DNA of 64,000 nt from Chamaelirium japonicum (taxonomy: Eukaryota > Streptophyta > Magnoliopsida > Liliales > Melanthiaceae), in the NCBI GenBank assembly GCA_947650365.1, contig CANTAL010000103.1, positions 868,001 to 932,000 on the forward strand. Direction: 5' to 3'. The notes beneath the pieces are model-generated. The model was not told where the DNA came from. It searched no databases and worked only from the letters and a program-made list of their open reading frames with translations. The translations under genes were made by a program, and so were the position numbers. The first letter of the stretch is position 1. Each line of letters begins with the position of its first letter. Positions 23,106 to 39,145 of the stretch are shown here, in pieces.

Positions 23106-25554
23106 GAAATGTATCCATTCTAATTCATTCGTACGATCCATTCTAATTCATTCGTATGATGCATTCTTACTCATTCGTACGATCCAATCTAATTCATTCA
23201 TACGATCCATTCTACGATCCATTCTAATTCATTCGTACGTTCCATTCTAATTCATTCGTACGATCCATTCAAATTCATTAATACGATCCATTCTAATTCA
23301 TTCGCACGATCCATTCTAATTCATTCGTACGATCCATTCTAATTCATTCGTACGATCCATTCTAATTCATTCGCACGAATGAATCCATTCTAATTCATTC
23401 GTATGATCCATTCTAATTCATTCGCATGAATGTATCCATTCTAATTCATTCGCACGATCCATTCTAATTCATTCGCACGATCCATTCTAATTCATTCATA
23501 CAATCCATTCTAATTCTTTTGCACAAATGTATCCATTCTAATTCATTCGTACGATCCATTCTAATTCATTCGTACGATCCATTCTAATTCATTCGCACAA
23601 TCCATTCTAATTCATTCACACTCATACGATCCATTCTAATTCATTCGCACGAATGTATCCGTTCTAATTCATTCGTACGATCCATTCTAATTCATTCGCA
23701 CAATCTATTCTAATTCATTCGAACGATCCATTCTAAGTCATTCGTACGATCCATTCTAATTCATTCATATGATCCATTCTAATTCATTCGCACGATCCAT
23801 TCTATTTCATTCGTACGATCCATTCTAATTCATTCGCACGAATATATCCATTCCAATTCATTCGTACGATCCATTCTAATTCATTCGCACAATCTATTCT
23901 AATTCATTCGTACGATCAATTCTAATTCATTCACACGTATCCATTCTAATTCATTCATACGATCCATTCTATCTCATTCGTACGATCCATTCTTACTCAT
24001 TCGTACGATCCATTCTAATTCATTCGTACAATCCATTCTAATTCATTCGTACGATCCATTCTAATTCATTCGCACAATCTATACGTTCCATTCTAATTCA
24101 TTCGTAAGATCCATTCTAATTCATTCGCACGATCCAAATGAATTAGAATGGATCGTACGAATGAATTAGAATGGATCGTATGAATGAATTAGAGTGGATC
24201 ATATGAATGAATTAGAATGGATCGTATGAATGAATTAGAATGGATCGTATGAATGAATTAGATTGGATCGTATGAATGAATTAGAATGGATTGTACGAAT
24301 GAAATAGATTAGATAGTACGAATGAATTAGAATGGATCGTGCGAATGAATTAGAATGGGTCGTACGAATGAATTAGAATGGATACCCGATCCAGATCCAT
24401 TCTAATTCATTCGCACAATCTATTCTAATTCATTCGTAGGATCCATTCTAGTTCATTACTACGATCCATTCTAATTCATTCATACGATCAATTCTAATTC
24501 ATTCGTACGATCCATTCTAATTCATTCGCACGATCCATTCTAATTCATTCATACGATCCATTCTAATTCATTCGTACGATCTATTCTATTTCATTCGTAC
24601 AATCCATTCTTACTCAATCGTATGATCCATTCTAATCCATTCGCACAATATATTTTAATTCATTCATACGATCCATTCTATTTCATTCGTACGATCCATT
24701 CTAATTCATTCGCACGATCCATTCTAAGTTATTCATACGATCCATTCTAATTCATTCGTATGTATCCATTCTAATTCATTCATACGATCCATTCTAATTC
24801 TACGATCCATTCTTACTCATTCGTATTATCCATTTTAATTCATTCACACGAATGTATCAACTCTAATTCATTCGTATGATCCATTCTAATTCATTCGCAC
24901 GAATGTATCCATTCTAATTCATTCATACGATCCATTCTAATTCATTCGTACGATCCATTCTAATTCATTCGTACGATCCATTCTAATTCCTTCGTATGAT
25001 CCATTCTAATTCATTTGCACGAATGTATCCATTCTAATTCATTCGTACGATCCATTCTAATTCATTCGCACGATCCATTCTAATTCATTCATACGATCCA
25101 TTCTATTTCATTCGTACGATCCATTCTTACTCATTCGTACGATCCATTCTAATTCATTCGTACGATCCATTCTAATTCATTAGCACGATCGAAATTCATT
25201 TATCCGTACGATCCATTCTTATCGCATGATCCATTCTAACTCATTCATACGATCCATTCTAATGCATTTGCACGAAGGTATCCATTCTAATTCATTCATA
25301 CTATCAATTCTATTTCATTCGTACGATCCATTCTAATTCATTCGCACGATCCATTCTAATTCATTCATACGATCCATTCTAATTCATTCGTACGATCCAT
25401 TCTAATTCATTCGTACGATCCATTCTAATTCATTCGCACAATCTATTCTAATTCATTCGTACGATCCATTCTAATTCATTCGCACGATCCATTCTAATTC
25501 CTTCATATGATCCATTCTAATTCATTCGCACGAATGTATCCATTCTAATTCATT
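23106..25554. repeat. Satellite, two R blocks split by a short F block
   Basis: R 23106-24135, F 24136-24385, R 24403-25554. The F-to-R joint near 24385 is a type-D variant (GATACCCGATCCAGATCC). The first about 350 bp of the first R block closely resembles 13231-13600. Confidence 0.85.
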
Positions 25555-27588
25555 CGTACGAATGGATCGTACGAATGAATTAGAATGGATACATTCGTGC
25601 GAAAGAATTAGAATAGATCGTATGAATGAATTAGAATGGATCGTATGAATGAATTAGAATGGATACATTCGTGCGAATGAATTAGAATGGATCGTGCGAA
25701 TGAATTAGAATGGATTGAATTAGAATGAATCGTACGAATGAATTAGAATGAATCATACCGTACGAATGAATTAGAATAGATCATACGAAGGAATTAGAAT
25801 GGATCGTACGAATGAATTAGAATGGATCGTAGGAATGAATTAGAATGGATCGTACGAAGGAATTAGAATGGATAGTACGAATGAATTAGAATGGATACCT
25901 TCGTGCAAATGAATTAGAATGGATCGTACGAATGAGTAAGAATGGATCGTACGAATGAAATAGAATGGATCGTATGAATGAATTAGAATGGATCGTGCGA
26001 ATGAATTAGAATGGATCGTACGAATGAATTAAAATAGATTGTGCGAATGAATTAGAATGGATCGTACGAATGAATTAGAATGGATCGTACGAATGAATTA
26101 GAATGGATCGTGCGAATGAATTAGAATGGATCGTACGAATGAAATAGAATGGATTCGCACGAATGTATCCATTCTAATTCATTCGTACGATCCATTCTAA
26201 TTCATTCGTACAATCCATTCTAATTCATTCGTACCATCCATTCTAATTCTTTCGCACGATCCATTCTAATTCATTCATACGATCCATTCTATTTCATTCG
26301 TACGATCCATTCTTACTCATTCGTACGATCCATTCTAAAGCATTTGCACGAAGGTATCCATTCTAATTCATTCGTACTATCCATTCTATCTCATTCGTAC
26401 AATCCATTCTATTTTATTCGTACGATCCATTCTAATTCATTCGCACGATCAATTGTAATTCATGCATACGATCCATTCTATTTCATTTGCACGAAGGTAT
26501 CCGTTCTAATTTATTCGTACTATCCATTCTAATTCCTTCGTACGATCCATTCTAATTCATTCGTACGATCGATTCTAATTCATTCGCACGATCCATTCTA
26601 ATTCATTCGTACGATCCATTCTATTTTATTCATACGATCCATTCTAATTCATTCATACGATCCATTCTAATTCATTCGCACGATCCATTCTAGTTCATTC
26701 ACATGATCCATTCTAATTCATTCGTACGATCGATTCTAATTCATTCATGCGATCCATTCTAATTCATTCGCACGAATGTATCCATTCTAATTCATTCGTA
26801 CGATCCATTCTAATTCATTCATACGATCCATCCTAATTCATTCGCACGAATGTATCCATTCTAATTCATTCGTACAATCCATTCTATTTCATTCATACGA
26901 TCCATTCTTACTCATTCGTACGATCCATTCGTATCCATTCTAATTCATTCGTACGATCTATTCTAATTCATTCGTACGATCCATTCTAATTCATTAATAC
27001 GATCCAATCTAATTCATTCGTACGATCCATTCTAATTCATTCGCACGATCCATTCTAATTCATTCGCACGATCCATTCTAATTCATTCGCACGATCCATT
27101 CTAATTCATTCGCACGATCCATTCTAATTCATTCGTACGATCCATTCTAATTCATTCATACGATCCATTCTAATTCATTCATATGATCCATTCTAATTCA
27201 TTCGTACGGTATGATTCATTCTAATTCATTCGTACGATTCATTCTCATTCAATCCATTCTAATTCATTCGTGCGATCCATTCTAATTCATTCGTACGATC
27301 CATTCTAATTCATTCATACGATCCATTCTAATTCCTTCGTACGATCCATTCTAATTCCTTCGTACGATCCATTCTAATTCATTCGTACGATCCATTCTAA
27401 TTCATTCGTACGATCCATTCTTACTCAATCGTACGATCCATTCTAATTCATTCGTACGATTCATTCTAATTCAATCCATTCTAATTCATTCGTATTATCC
27501 ATTCTAATTCCTTCGTACGATCCATTCTAATTCCTTTGTACGATCCATTCTAATTCATTCGTACGATCCATTCTAATTCATTCGTACG
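25555..27588. repeat. Satellite, F then long R
   Basis: F 25561-26151 holds a forward higher-order repeat (25851-26045). A type-C joint at 26152-26170 leads into R 26171-27582, which ends in a seamless palindrome (27583-27588). Confidence 0.87.
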
Positions 27589-29410
27589 AATGAATTAGAA
27601 AGGATAGTACGAATGAATTAGAATGGATCGTACGAATGAATCAGAATGGATCGTACGAAGGAAATAGAATGGATCGTACGAAGGAATTAGAATGGATAGT
27701 ACGAATGAATTAGAATGGATTGAATTAGAATGAATCGTACGAATGAATTAGAATGGATCGTACGATTGAGTAAGAATGGATTGTACGAATGAAATAGAAT
27801 AGATCGTACGAATGAATTAGAATGGATCGTGCGAATAAATTAGAATGGATCGTATGAATGAATTAGAATGGATCGTGCGAATGAATTAGAATATAGATCG
27901 TACGAATAAATTAGAATGGATCGTACGAATGAATTAGAATGGATCGTGCGAATGAATTAGAATGGATCGTATGAATGAATTAGAATGGATCGTATGAATG
28001 AATTAGAATCAATCGTACGAATGAATTAGAATGGATCATGCGAATGAATTAGAATGGATCGTGCGAAGGAATTAGAATGGAGAATGGATCGTGCGAATGA
28101 ATTAGAATGGATCATACGAAGGAATTAGAATGGATCGTACGAATGAATTAGAATGGATCGTACGAATGAATTAGAATGGATCGTACGAAGGAATTAGAAT
28201 GGATCGTACGAATGAATTAGAATGGATCGTACGAATGAATTAGAATGGATCGTATGAATGAATTAGAATGGATCATACGAATGAATTAGAATGGATCATA
28301 CGAATGAATTAGAATGGATTGAATTAGAATGAATCGTACGAATGAATTAGAATGAATCATACCGTACGAATGAATTAGAATGGATCATATGAATGAATTA
28401 GAATGGATCGTATGAATGAATTAGAATGGATCGTACGAATGAATTAGAATGGATCGTATGAATGAATTAGAATGGATCGTGCGAATGAATTAGAATGGAT
28501 CATGCGAATGAATTAGAATGGATCGTACGAATGAATTAGAATGGATCGTATGAATGAATTAGATTGGATCGTATTAATGAATTAGAATGGATCGTACGAA
28601 TGAATTAGAATAGATCGTACGAATGAATTAGAATGGATACGAATGGATCGTACGAATGAGTAAGAATGGATCGTACGAATGAAATAGAATGGATTGTACG
28701 AATGAATTAGAATGGATACATTCGTGCGAATGAATTAGGATGGATCGTATGAATGAATTAGAATGGATCGTACGAATGAATTAGAATGGATACATTCGTG
28801 CGAATGAATTAGAATGGATCGTATGAATGAATTAGAATCGATCGTACGAATGAATTAGAATGGATCATGCGAATGAATTAGAATGGATCGTGCGAATGAA
28901 TTAGAATGGATCGTATGAATGAATTAGAATGGATCGTATGAATGAAATAGAATGGATCGTACGAATGAATTAGAATGGATCGTGCGAATGAATTAGAATG
29001 GATCGTACGAATGAATTAGAATGGATCGTACGAAGGAATTAGAATGGATAGTACGAATGAATTAGAATGGATACCTTCGTGCAAATGAAATAGAATGGAT
29101 CGTACGAATGAATTAGAGTAGATTGTGCGAATGGATTAGAATGGATCATACGATTGAGTAAGAATGGATTGTATGAATGAAATAGAATAGATCGTACGAA
29201 TGAATTAGAATGGATCGTACGAATGAATTAGAATGGATCGTTCGAATGAATTAGAATAGATTGTGCGAATGAATTAGAATGGATCGTACGAATGAATTAG
29301 AATGGATCGTGCGAATAAATTAGAATGGATCGTATGAATGAATTAGAATGGATCGTGCGAATGAATTAGAATATGGATCGTACGAAGGAATTAGAATGGA
29401 TCGTACGAAT
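27589..29410 (+). repeat. Satellite F block, 1.8 kb
   Basis: One of the long F blocks. It contains higher-order repeat pieces near 29030-29100 and the GAATTAGAATATGGATCG insertion unit just before its type-B end (29411-29426). Confidence 0.88.
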
Positions 29411-31153
29411 GAATTCGAATGTATCCTTTCTAATTCATTCATACGATCCATTCTAATTCCTTCGTACGATCCATTCTAATTCATTCGTACGAACCATTCT
29501 AATTCATTCGCATGATCCATTCTAATTCATTCGTACGATCCAATCTAATTCATTCGTACGATCCATTCTAATTCATTTGCACAATCTATTCTAATTCATT
29601 CGTACGATCCACTCTAATTCATTCGCACGATCCATTCTAATTCATTCATACGATCCATTCTATTTCATTCGTACGATCTATTCTTACTCATTCGTACGAT
29701 CCATTCTAATTCATTTGCACGAAGGTATCCATTCTAATTCATTCGTACTATCCATTCTAATTCCTTCATACGATCCATTTTAATTCCTTCGTACGATCCA
29801 TTCTAATTCATTCGTACGATCCATTCTAATTCATTCGTACGATCCATTCTAATTCATTCGTACGATTCATTCTAATTCAATCCATTCTAATTCATTCGTA
29901 CGATCCATTCTTACTCATTCGTACGATCCATTCTAATTCATTCATACGATCCATTCTAATTCATTCGTACGATCCATTCTAATTCATTCGTACGATCCAT
30001 TCTAATTTCATTCGTACAATCCATTCTAATTCTTTTGCACGAATGTATCCTTTCTAATTCATTCTAATTCAATCCTTTCTTACTCATTCGTACGATCCAT
30101 TCAAATTCATTCGTACGATCCAATCTAATTCATTCGTACGATCCATTCTAATTCATTCGCACAATCTATTCTAATTCATTCGTACGATCCATTCTAATTC
30201 ATTCGCACGATCCATTCGCATTCACTCAAACGATCCATTCTAATTCATTCATATGATCCATTCTAATTCATTCGCACGAATGTATCCATTCTAATTCATT
30301 CGTACGATCCATTCTAATTCATTCGTACAATCCATTCTAATTCATTCGCACGATCCATTCTAATTCATTCATACGATCCATTCTATTTCATTCGTACGAT
30401 CCATTCTTACTCATTCGTACGATCCATTCTTACTCATTCGTACGATCTATTCTAATTCATTCGTACGACCCATTCTAATTCATTCGTACGATCCATTCTA
30501 ATTCATCCGCACGATCAATTCTGATTCATTCGCACGATCCATTCTAATTCATTCATACGATCCATTCTAATTCATTCTTACGATCCATTCTATTTCATTC
30601 GTACGATCCATTCTTACTCATTCGTACGATCTATTCTTACTCATTCGTACGATCCATTCTAATTCATTCGTACGACCCATTCTAATTCATTCGTACGATC
30701 CATTCTAATTCATTCGCACGATCAATTCTAATTCATTCGCACGATCCATTCTAATTCATTCATACGATCCATTCTAATTCATTCATATGATCCACTCTAA
30801 TTCATTCATACGATCCATTCTCATTCATTCGCACGATCCATTCTATTTCATTCGTACGATCCATTCTAATTCATTCGCACGAATGTGTCCATTCTAATTC
30901 ATTCGTACGATCCATTCTAATTCATTCGCACAATCTATTCTAATTCATTCGTACGATCAATTCTAATTCATTCGCACGTATCCATTCTAATTCATTCATA
31001 CGATCCATTCTATTTCATTCGTACGATCCATTCTTACTCATTCGTACGATCCATTCTAATTCATTCGTACGATCCATTCTAATTCATTCGCACAATCTAT
31101 ACGTTCCATTCTAATTCATTCGTAAGATCCATTCTAATTCATTCGCACGATCT
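29411..31153 (-). repeat. Satellite R block, 1.7 kb
   Basis: It contains an R copy of the higher-order repeat (29578-29800) and a local near-tandem duplication of the TTACTCATTCG module at 30400-30670. Confidence 0.88.
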
Positions 31154-33206
31154 GAATGAATTAGAATGGATCGTACGAAAGAATTAGAATGGATCGTATG
31201 AATGAATTAGAGTGGATCATATGAATGAATTAGAATGGGTCGTATGAATGAATTAGAATGGATCGTGCGAATGAATTAGAATGGATCGTGCGAATGAATT
31301 AGAATGGATCGTACAAATGAATTAGAATGGGTCGTACGAATGAATTAGAATGGATCGTACGAATGAGTAAGAATGGATCGTACGAATGAGTAAGAATGGA
31401 TCGTACGAATGAAATAGAATGGATCGTATGAATGAATTAGAATGGATCGTGCGAATGAATTAGAATGGATTGTACGAATGAATTAGAATGGATCGTACGA
31501 ATGAATTAGAATGGATACATTCGTGCGAATCCATTCTATTTCATTCGTACGATCCATTCTAATTCATTCGCACGATCCATTCTAATTCATTCATACTATC
31601 CATTCTAATTCATTCGTACGATCCATTCTAATTCATTCGTACGATCCATTCTAATTCATTCGCACAATCTATTCTAATTCATTCGTACGATCCATTCTAA
31701 TTCATTCGCACGATCTATTCTAATTCATTCGCACAATCTATTCTAATTCATTCGTACGATCCATTCTAATTCATTCGCACGATCCATTCTAATTCATTCA
31801 TACGATCCATTCTATTTTATTCGTATGATCCATTCCAATTCATTCGTACGATCCATTCTAATTCATTCGTACGATTCATTCTAATTCAATCCATTCTAAT
31901 TCATTCGTACGATCCATTCTTACTCATTCGTACGATCCATTCTAATTCATTCGCACGAATGAATCCATTCTAATTCATTCGTATGATCCATTCTAATTCA
32001 TTCGCATGAATGTATCCATTCTAATTCATTCGTACGATCCATTCTAATTCATTCATATGATCCATTCATATGAATTAGAATGGATACATTCGTGCAAAAG
32101 AATTAGAATGGATTGTATGAATGAATTAGAATGGATCGTTTGAGTGAATGCGAATGGATCGTGCGAATGAATTAGAATGGATTGTACGAATGAATTAGAA
32201 TGGATCGTACGAATGAATTAGAATGGATCTTACGAATGAATTAGAATGGATCGTACGAATGAATTAGAATGGATCGTGCGAATGAATTAGAATGGATCGT
32301 ACGAATGTAATAGAATGGATTCGCACGAATGTATCCATTCTAATTCATTCGTACGATCCATTCTAATTCATTCGTACAATCCATTCTAATTCATTCGCAC
32401 GATCCATTCGCATTTACTCAAACGATCCATTCTAATTCATTCATACAATCCATTCTAATTCTTTTGCACGAATGTATCCATTCCAATTCATTCGTACGAT
32501 CCATTCTAATTCATTCGTATGATCTATTCTAATTCATTCGCATGATCCATTCTAATTCCTTCGTACGATCCATTTTAATTCATTTGCACGATCCATTCTA
32601 ATTCATTCATTCGATCCTTTCTAATTCATTCGTACGATCCATTCTAATTCATTCGTACGATCCATTCTAATTCATTCATACGATCCATTCTAATTCATTC
32701 GCACGATCCATTCTAATTCATTCGCACGATCCATTCTAATTCATTCATACAATCCATTCTAATTCTTTTGCACGAATGTATCCATTCTAATTCATTCGTA
32801 CGATCCATTCTAATTCATTCGCACGATCCATTCTAATTCATTCGCACGATCCATTCTAATTCATTCGCACGATCCATTCTAATTCATTTGCACGAAGGTA
32901 TCCATTCTAATTCATTCGTACTATCCATTCTAATTCATTCGTACTATCCATTCTAATTCCTTCGTACGATCCATTCTAATTCCTTCGTACGATCCATTCT
33001 AATTCATTCGTACGATCCATTCTAATTCATTCGTACGATCCATTCTAATTCATTCGTTCGATCCATTCTAATTCATTCGTACGATCCATTCTAATTCATT
33101 CGCACGATCCATTCTAATTCATGCATACGATCCAATCTAATTCATTCATACGATCCATTCTAATTCATTCGCACGAATGTATCCATTCTAATTCATTCGT
33201 ACATGT
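31154..33206. repeat. Satellite, F/R/F/R
   Basis: F 31154-31513, R 31533-32072, F 32073-32317, R 32337-33206. The joints are type A (31514-31532) and type C (32318-32336). Confidence 0.86.
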
Positions 33207-35119
33207 ATGATTGAATTAGAATGGATCGTACGAATAAATTAGAATGGATCGTACGAATGATTTAGAATGGATCGTGCGAATGAATTAGAATGGATCGTAT
33301 GAATGAATTAGAATGGATCGTATGAGTGAATTAGAATGGATACGAAGGAATTAGAATGGATCGTACGAAGGAATTAGAATGGAGAATGGATCGTGCGAAT
33401 GAATTAGAGTGGATCATACGAAGGAATTAGAATGGATCGTACGAATGAATTAGAATGGATCGTACGAATGAATTAGAATGGATCGTACGAAGGAATTAGA
33501 GTGGATCGTACGAAGGAATTAGAATGGATCGTACGAAAAATTAGAATGGATAGTACGAATGAATTAGAATGGATAACTTCGTGCAAATGAATTAGGATGG
33601 ATCGTACGAATGAGTAAGAATGGATCGTACAAATGAAATAGAATGGATCGTATGAATGAATTAGAATGGATCGTGCGAATGAATTAGAATGGATCGTACG
33701 AATGAATTAGAATGGATACATTCGTGCGAATGAATTAGAATGGATCGTATGAATGAATTAGAATCGATCGTACGAATGAATTAGAATGGATCCTGCGAAT
33801 GAATTAGAATGGATCGTGCAAATGAAGTAGAGTAGATTGTGCAAATGGATTAGAATGGATCATACGATTGAGTAAGAAAGCATTGTACGACTTAATTAGA
33901 ATGAATTAGAATGGATTCATTCGTGCGAATGAATTAGAATTGATCATACGATTGAGTAAGAATGGATTGTACGAATGAAATAGAATAGATCGTACGAATG
34001 AATTAGAATGGATCATGCTAATGAATTAGAATTGATCGTACGAATGAATTAGAATAGATTGTGCGAATGAATTAAAATGGATCGTATAAATGAATTAGAA
34101 TGGATCGTATGAATGAATTAAAATGGATCGTGCGAATGAATTAAAATGGATCGTATGAATGAAATAGAATGGATCGTATGAATTAGAATGGATCATACGA
34201 ATGAAATAGAATGGATCGTACGAATGAATTAGAATAGATTGTGCGAATGGATTAGAATGGATCATATGATTGAGTAAGAAAGGATTGTACGAATGAAATA
34301 GAATAGATCGTACGAATGAATTAGAATGGATCGTATGAATGAATTAGAATGGATCGTACGAATGAATTAGAATGGATCGTACGAATGAATTAGAATGGAT
34401 ACATTCGTGCGAATGAATTAGAATGGATCGTATGAATGAATTAGAATCGATCGTACGAATGAATTAGAATGGATCATGCGAATGAATTAGAATGGATTGT
34501 GCGAATGAATTAGAATGGATCGTACGAATGAAATAGAATGGATTGTACGAATGAGATAGAATGGATCGTACGAATGAATTAGAATGGATACATTCATGCG
34601 AATGAATTAGAATGGATCATACGAATGAAATAGAATGGATTCATTCGTGCGAATGAATTAGAATGGATCGTACGAATGAGTAAGAATGGATCGTACGAAT
34701 GAATTAGAATGGATTGAATTAAAATGAATCGTACGAATGAATTAGAATGGATCGTACGAATGAATTAGAATGGATCGTACGAATGAATTAGAATGGATTG
34801 AATTAGAATGAATCGTACGAATGAATTAGAATGAATCATACCGTACGAATGAATTATAATGAATCATACGAAGGAATTAGAATGGATCGTACGAATGAAT
34901 TAGAATTGATCGTACAAATGAATAAGAATGGATCGTACGAAGGAATTAGAATGGATCGTACGAAGGAATTAGAATGGATAGTAGGAATGAATTAGAATGG
35001 ATACCTTCGTGCAAATGAATTAGAATGGATCGTACGAATGAGTAAGAATGGATCGTACGAATGAAATAGAATGGATCGTATGAATGAATTAGAATGGATC
35101 GTATGAATAAATTAGAATG
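33207..35119 (+). repeat. Satellite F block, 1.9 kb
   Basis: Its last about 175 bp, together with the following R sequence, is a copy of the region at 57700-58394. It ends at a type-A joint (35120-35138). Confidence 0.88.
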
Positions 35120-36778
35120 GATACATTCGTGCGAATCCATTCTATTTCATTCGTACGATCCATTCTAATTCATTCGCACGATCCATTCTAATTCATTCAT
35201 ACGATCCATTCTAATTCCTTCGTACGATCCATTCTAATTCATTCGTACGATCCATTCTAATTCATTCGCACGATCCATTCTAATTCATGCATACGATCCA
35301 TTCTAATTCATTCGTACGATCCATTCTAATTCATTCGTACGATCCAATCTAATTCATTCGCACAATCTATTCTAATTCATTCATACGATCCATTCTAATT
35401 CATTCGCATGGTCCATTCTAATTCATTCATACGATCCATTCTATTTCATTCGTACGATCCATTCTTACTCATTCGTACGATCCATTCTAATTCATTTGCA
35501 CGAAGGTATCCATTCTAATTCATTCGTACTATCCATTCTAATTCCTTCGTACGATCCATTCTAATTCCTTCGTACGATCCATTCGGATACATTCGTGCGA
35601 ATCCATTCTATTTCATTCGTACGATCCATTCTAATTCATTAATACGATCCATTCTAATTCATTCGTACGATCCATTCTAATTCATTCGTACGATCCATTC
35701 TAATTCATTCGCACAATCTATTCTAATTCATTCGTACGATCCATTCTAATTCATTGGTACGATCCATTCTAATTCATTCGCACAATCTATTCTAATTCAT
35801 TCGCACAATCCATTCTAATTCATTCGCACGAATGTATCCATTCTAATTCATTCGTACGATCCATTCTATTTCATTCGTACGATCCATTCTTACTCATTCG
35901 TACGATCCATTCTAATTCATTCGCACGATCCATTCTAATTCATTCATACAATCCATTCTACTTCTTTTGCACGAATGTATCCATTCTAATTCATTCGTAC
36001 GTTCCATTCTAATTCATTCGTACGATCCATTCTAATTCATTCGCACAATCCATTCTAATTCATTCACACTCATACGATCCATTCTAATTCATACCGTACG
36101 AATGAATTAAAATGGATCTGGATCGTGTATCAATTCTAATTCATTCGTACGATCCATTCTAATTCCTTCGTATGATCCATTCTAATTCATTCGCACGAAT
36201 ATATCCATTCTAATTCATTCGTACGATCCATTCTAATTCATTCGTACGGTATGATTCATTCTAAATGATCCATTCTAATTCATTCGCACAATCATTCGTG
36301 CGAATGAATTAGAATGGATCGTATGAATGAATTAGAGTGGATACATTCGTACAAATGAATTAGAATGGATCGTACGAATGAATTAGAATGGATACATTCG
36401 TGCGAATGAATTAGAATGGATCGTATGAATGAATTAGATTGGATCGTATGAATGAATTAGAATGGATTTTATGAATTAGAATGGATTGTATGAATTAGAA
36501 TGGATACCTTCGTGCAAATGAAATAGAATGGATCGTACGAATGAATTAGAGTAGATTGGGCGAATGGATTAGAATGGATCATAGGATCGTACGAATGAAT
36601 TAGAATGGATCGTACGAATGAATTAGAATGGATCGTATGAATGAATTAGAATGGATCGTGCGAATGAATTAGAATGGATCGTATGAATGAAATAGAATGG
36701 ATTCGCACGAATGTATCCATTCTAATTCATTCGTACGATCCATTCTAATTCATTCGTACAATCCATTCTAATACGAAT
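35120..36778. repeat. Satellite, R then short mosaic
   Basis: R 35139-36093 is interrupted by a second type-A spacer (35586-35604) without a full F monomer between. Then F 36094-36113, a one-mismatch type-D joint (36114-36132), R to 36292, F 36293-36699, a type-C joint (36700-36718) and R to 36775. Confidence 0.82.
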
Positions 36779-39145
36779 GAATTAGAATGGATCGTACGAA
36801 TGAATTAGAATGGATCGTATGAATGAATTAGAATGGATCGTGCGAATGAATTAGAATGGATCGTACGAATGAATTAGAATAGATTGTGCGAATGAATTAG
36901 AATGGATGGTACGAATGAATTAGAATGGATCGTACGAATGAATTAGAATGGATCGTATGAATGAATTAGAATGGATCGTGCGAATGAATTAGAATGAATC
37001 GTACGAATGAAATAGAATGGATCGTATGAATGAATTAGAATGGATCGTGCGAATGAATTAGAATGGATAGTACGAATGAATTAGAATGGATACCTTCGTG
37101 CAATAGAATGGATCGTACGAATGAGTAAGAATGGATCGTACGAATGAAATAGAATGGATCGTATGAATGAATTAGAATGGATCGTGCGAATGAATTAGAA
37201 TGGATCGTACGAATGAATTAGAATAGATTGTGCGAAAGAATTAGAATGGATCGTACGAATGAATTAGAATGGATCGTACGAATGAATTAGAATGGATCGT
37301 ATGAATGAATTAGAATGGATCGGCGAATGAATTAGAATGGATTGTACGAATGAATTAGAATGGATACATTCGTGCGAATCCATTCTATTTCATTCGTACG
37401 ATCCATTCTAATTCGTTTATACGATCCATTCTAATTCATTCGTACGATCCATTCTAATTCATTCGTACGATCCTTTCTAATTCATTCGCACAATCTATTC
37501 TAATTCATTCGTACGATCCATTCTAATTCATTCGCACGATCCATTCTAATTCATTCATACGATCCATTCTATTTCATTCGTACGATCCATTCTTACTCAT
37601 TCGTACGATCCATTCTAATTCATTTGCACGAAGGTATCCATTCTAATTCATTCGTACTATCCATTCTAATTCCTTCGTACGATCCATTCTAATTCCTTCG
37701 TATGATCCATTCTTATCGTATGATCCATTCTAATTCAATCCATTCTAATTCATTCGTACGATCCATTCTAATTCATTCGTACGATCCATTCTAATTCATT
37801 CGTAGGATCCATTCTAATTCATTCGCACAATCTATTCTAATTCATTCGTACGATCCATTCTAATTCATTCGCACTATCCATTCTAATTCATTCATACGAA
37901 TCCATTCTATTTCATTCGTACGATCTATTCTATTTCATTCGTACAATCTATTCTAATTCATTCATCCGATCCATTCTAATTCATTCGTACGATCCATTCT
38001 AATTCATTCGCACGATCCATTCTAATTCATTCATACGATCCATTCTAATTCATTCGCACGATCCATTCTAACTCATTCATACGATCCATTCTAATTTATT
38101 CGCACGATCCATTCTAATTCATTCGTACGATCCATTCTACGATCCATTCTAATTCATTTGTACGTTCCATTCTAATTCATTAGCACAATCTATTCTAATT
38201 CATTCGTACGATCCATTCTAATTCATTTGTACAATCTATTCTAATTCATTCGTATGATCCATTCTAATTCAATCCATTCTAATTCATTCATACGATCCAT
38301 TCTAATTCATTCGTACGATTCATTCTAATTCAATCCATTCTAATTCATTCCTACGATCCATTCTTACTCATTCTTACGATTCATTCTAATTCATTCGCAC
38401 GAATGAATCCATTCTAATTCATTCGTTCGATCCATTCGTATTCATTCGTACGATCCATTCTAATTCATTCGCACGATCCATTCTAATTCATGCATACGAT
38501 CCATTCTAATTCATTCGTACGATCTACTCTATTTCATTCGTACAATCCATTCTAATTCATTCGTACGAATGAATTAGAATGGATTGAATTAGAATGAATC
38601 ATACAAATGAATTAAAATGGATCATACGAATGAATTAGAATCGATCGTACGAATGAATTAGAATGGATTGAATTAGAATGGATCGTACGATAAGAATGGA
38701 TCGTACCAAGGAATTAGAATGGATCGTACGAAGGAATTAGAATGGATAGTACGAATGAATTAGAATGGATACCTTCGTGCAAATGAATTAGAATGGATCG
38801 TACGAATGAGTAAGAATGGATCGTACGAATGAAATAGAATGGATCGTATGAATGAATTAGAATGGACCGTGCGAATGAATTAGAATGGATCGTATGAATG
38901 AATTAGAATAGATTGTGCGAATGAATTAGATTGGATCGTACGAATGAATTAGAATGGATCGTACGAATGAATTAGAATGGATCGTATGCATGAATTAGAA
39001 TGGATCGTGCGAATGAATTAGAATGGATCGTACGAATGAATTAGAATGGATCGTACGAAGGAATTAGAATGGATCGTATGAATGAATTAGAATGGATCGT
39101 GCGAATGAATTAGAATGGATCGTACGAATGAAATAGAATGGATTC
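36779..39145. repeat. Satellite, F/R/F
   Basis: F 36779-37362, type-A joint (37363-37381), R 37382-38561 with a higher-order repeat (37491-37700), seamless palindrome (38562-38567), F 38568-39140 with a forward higher-order repeat (38705-38930), then a type-C joint. Confidence 0.86.
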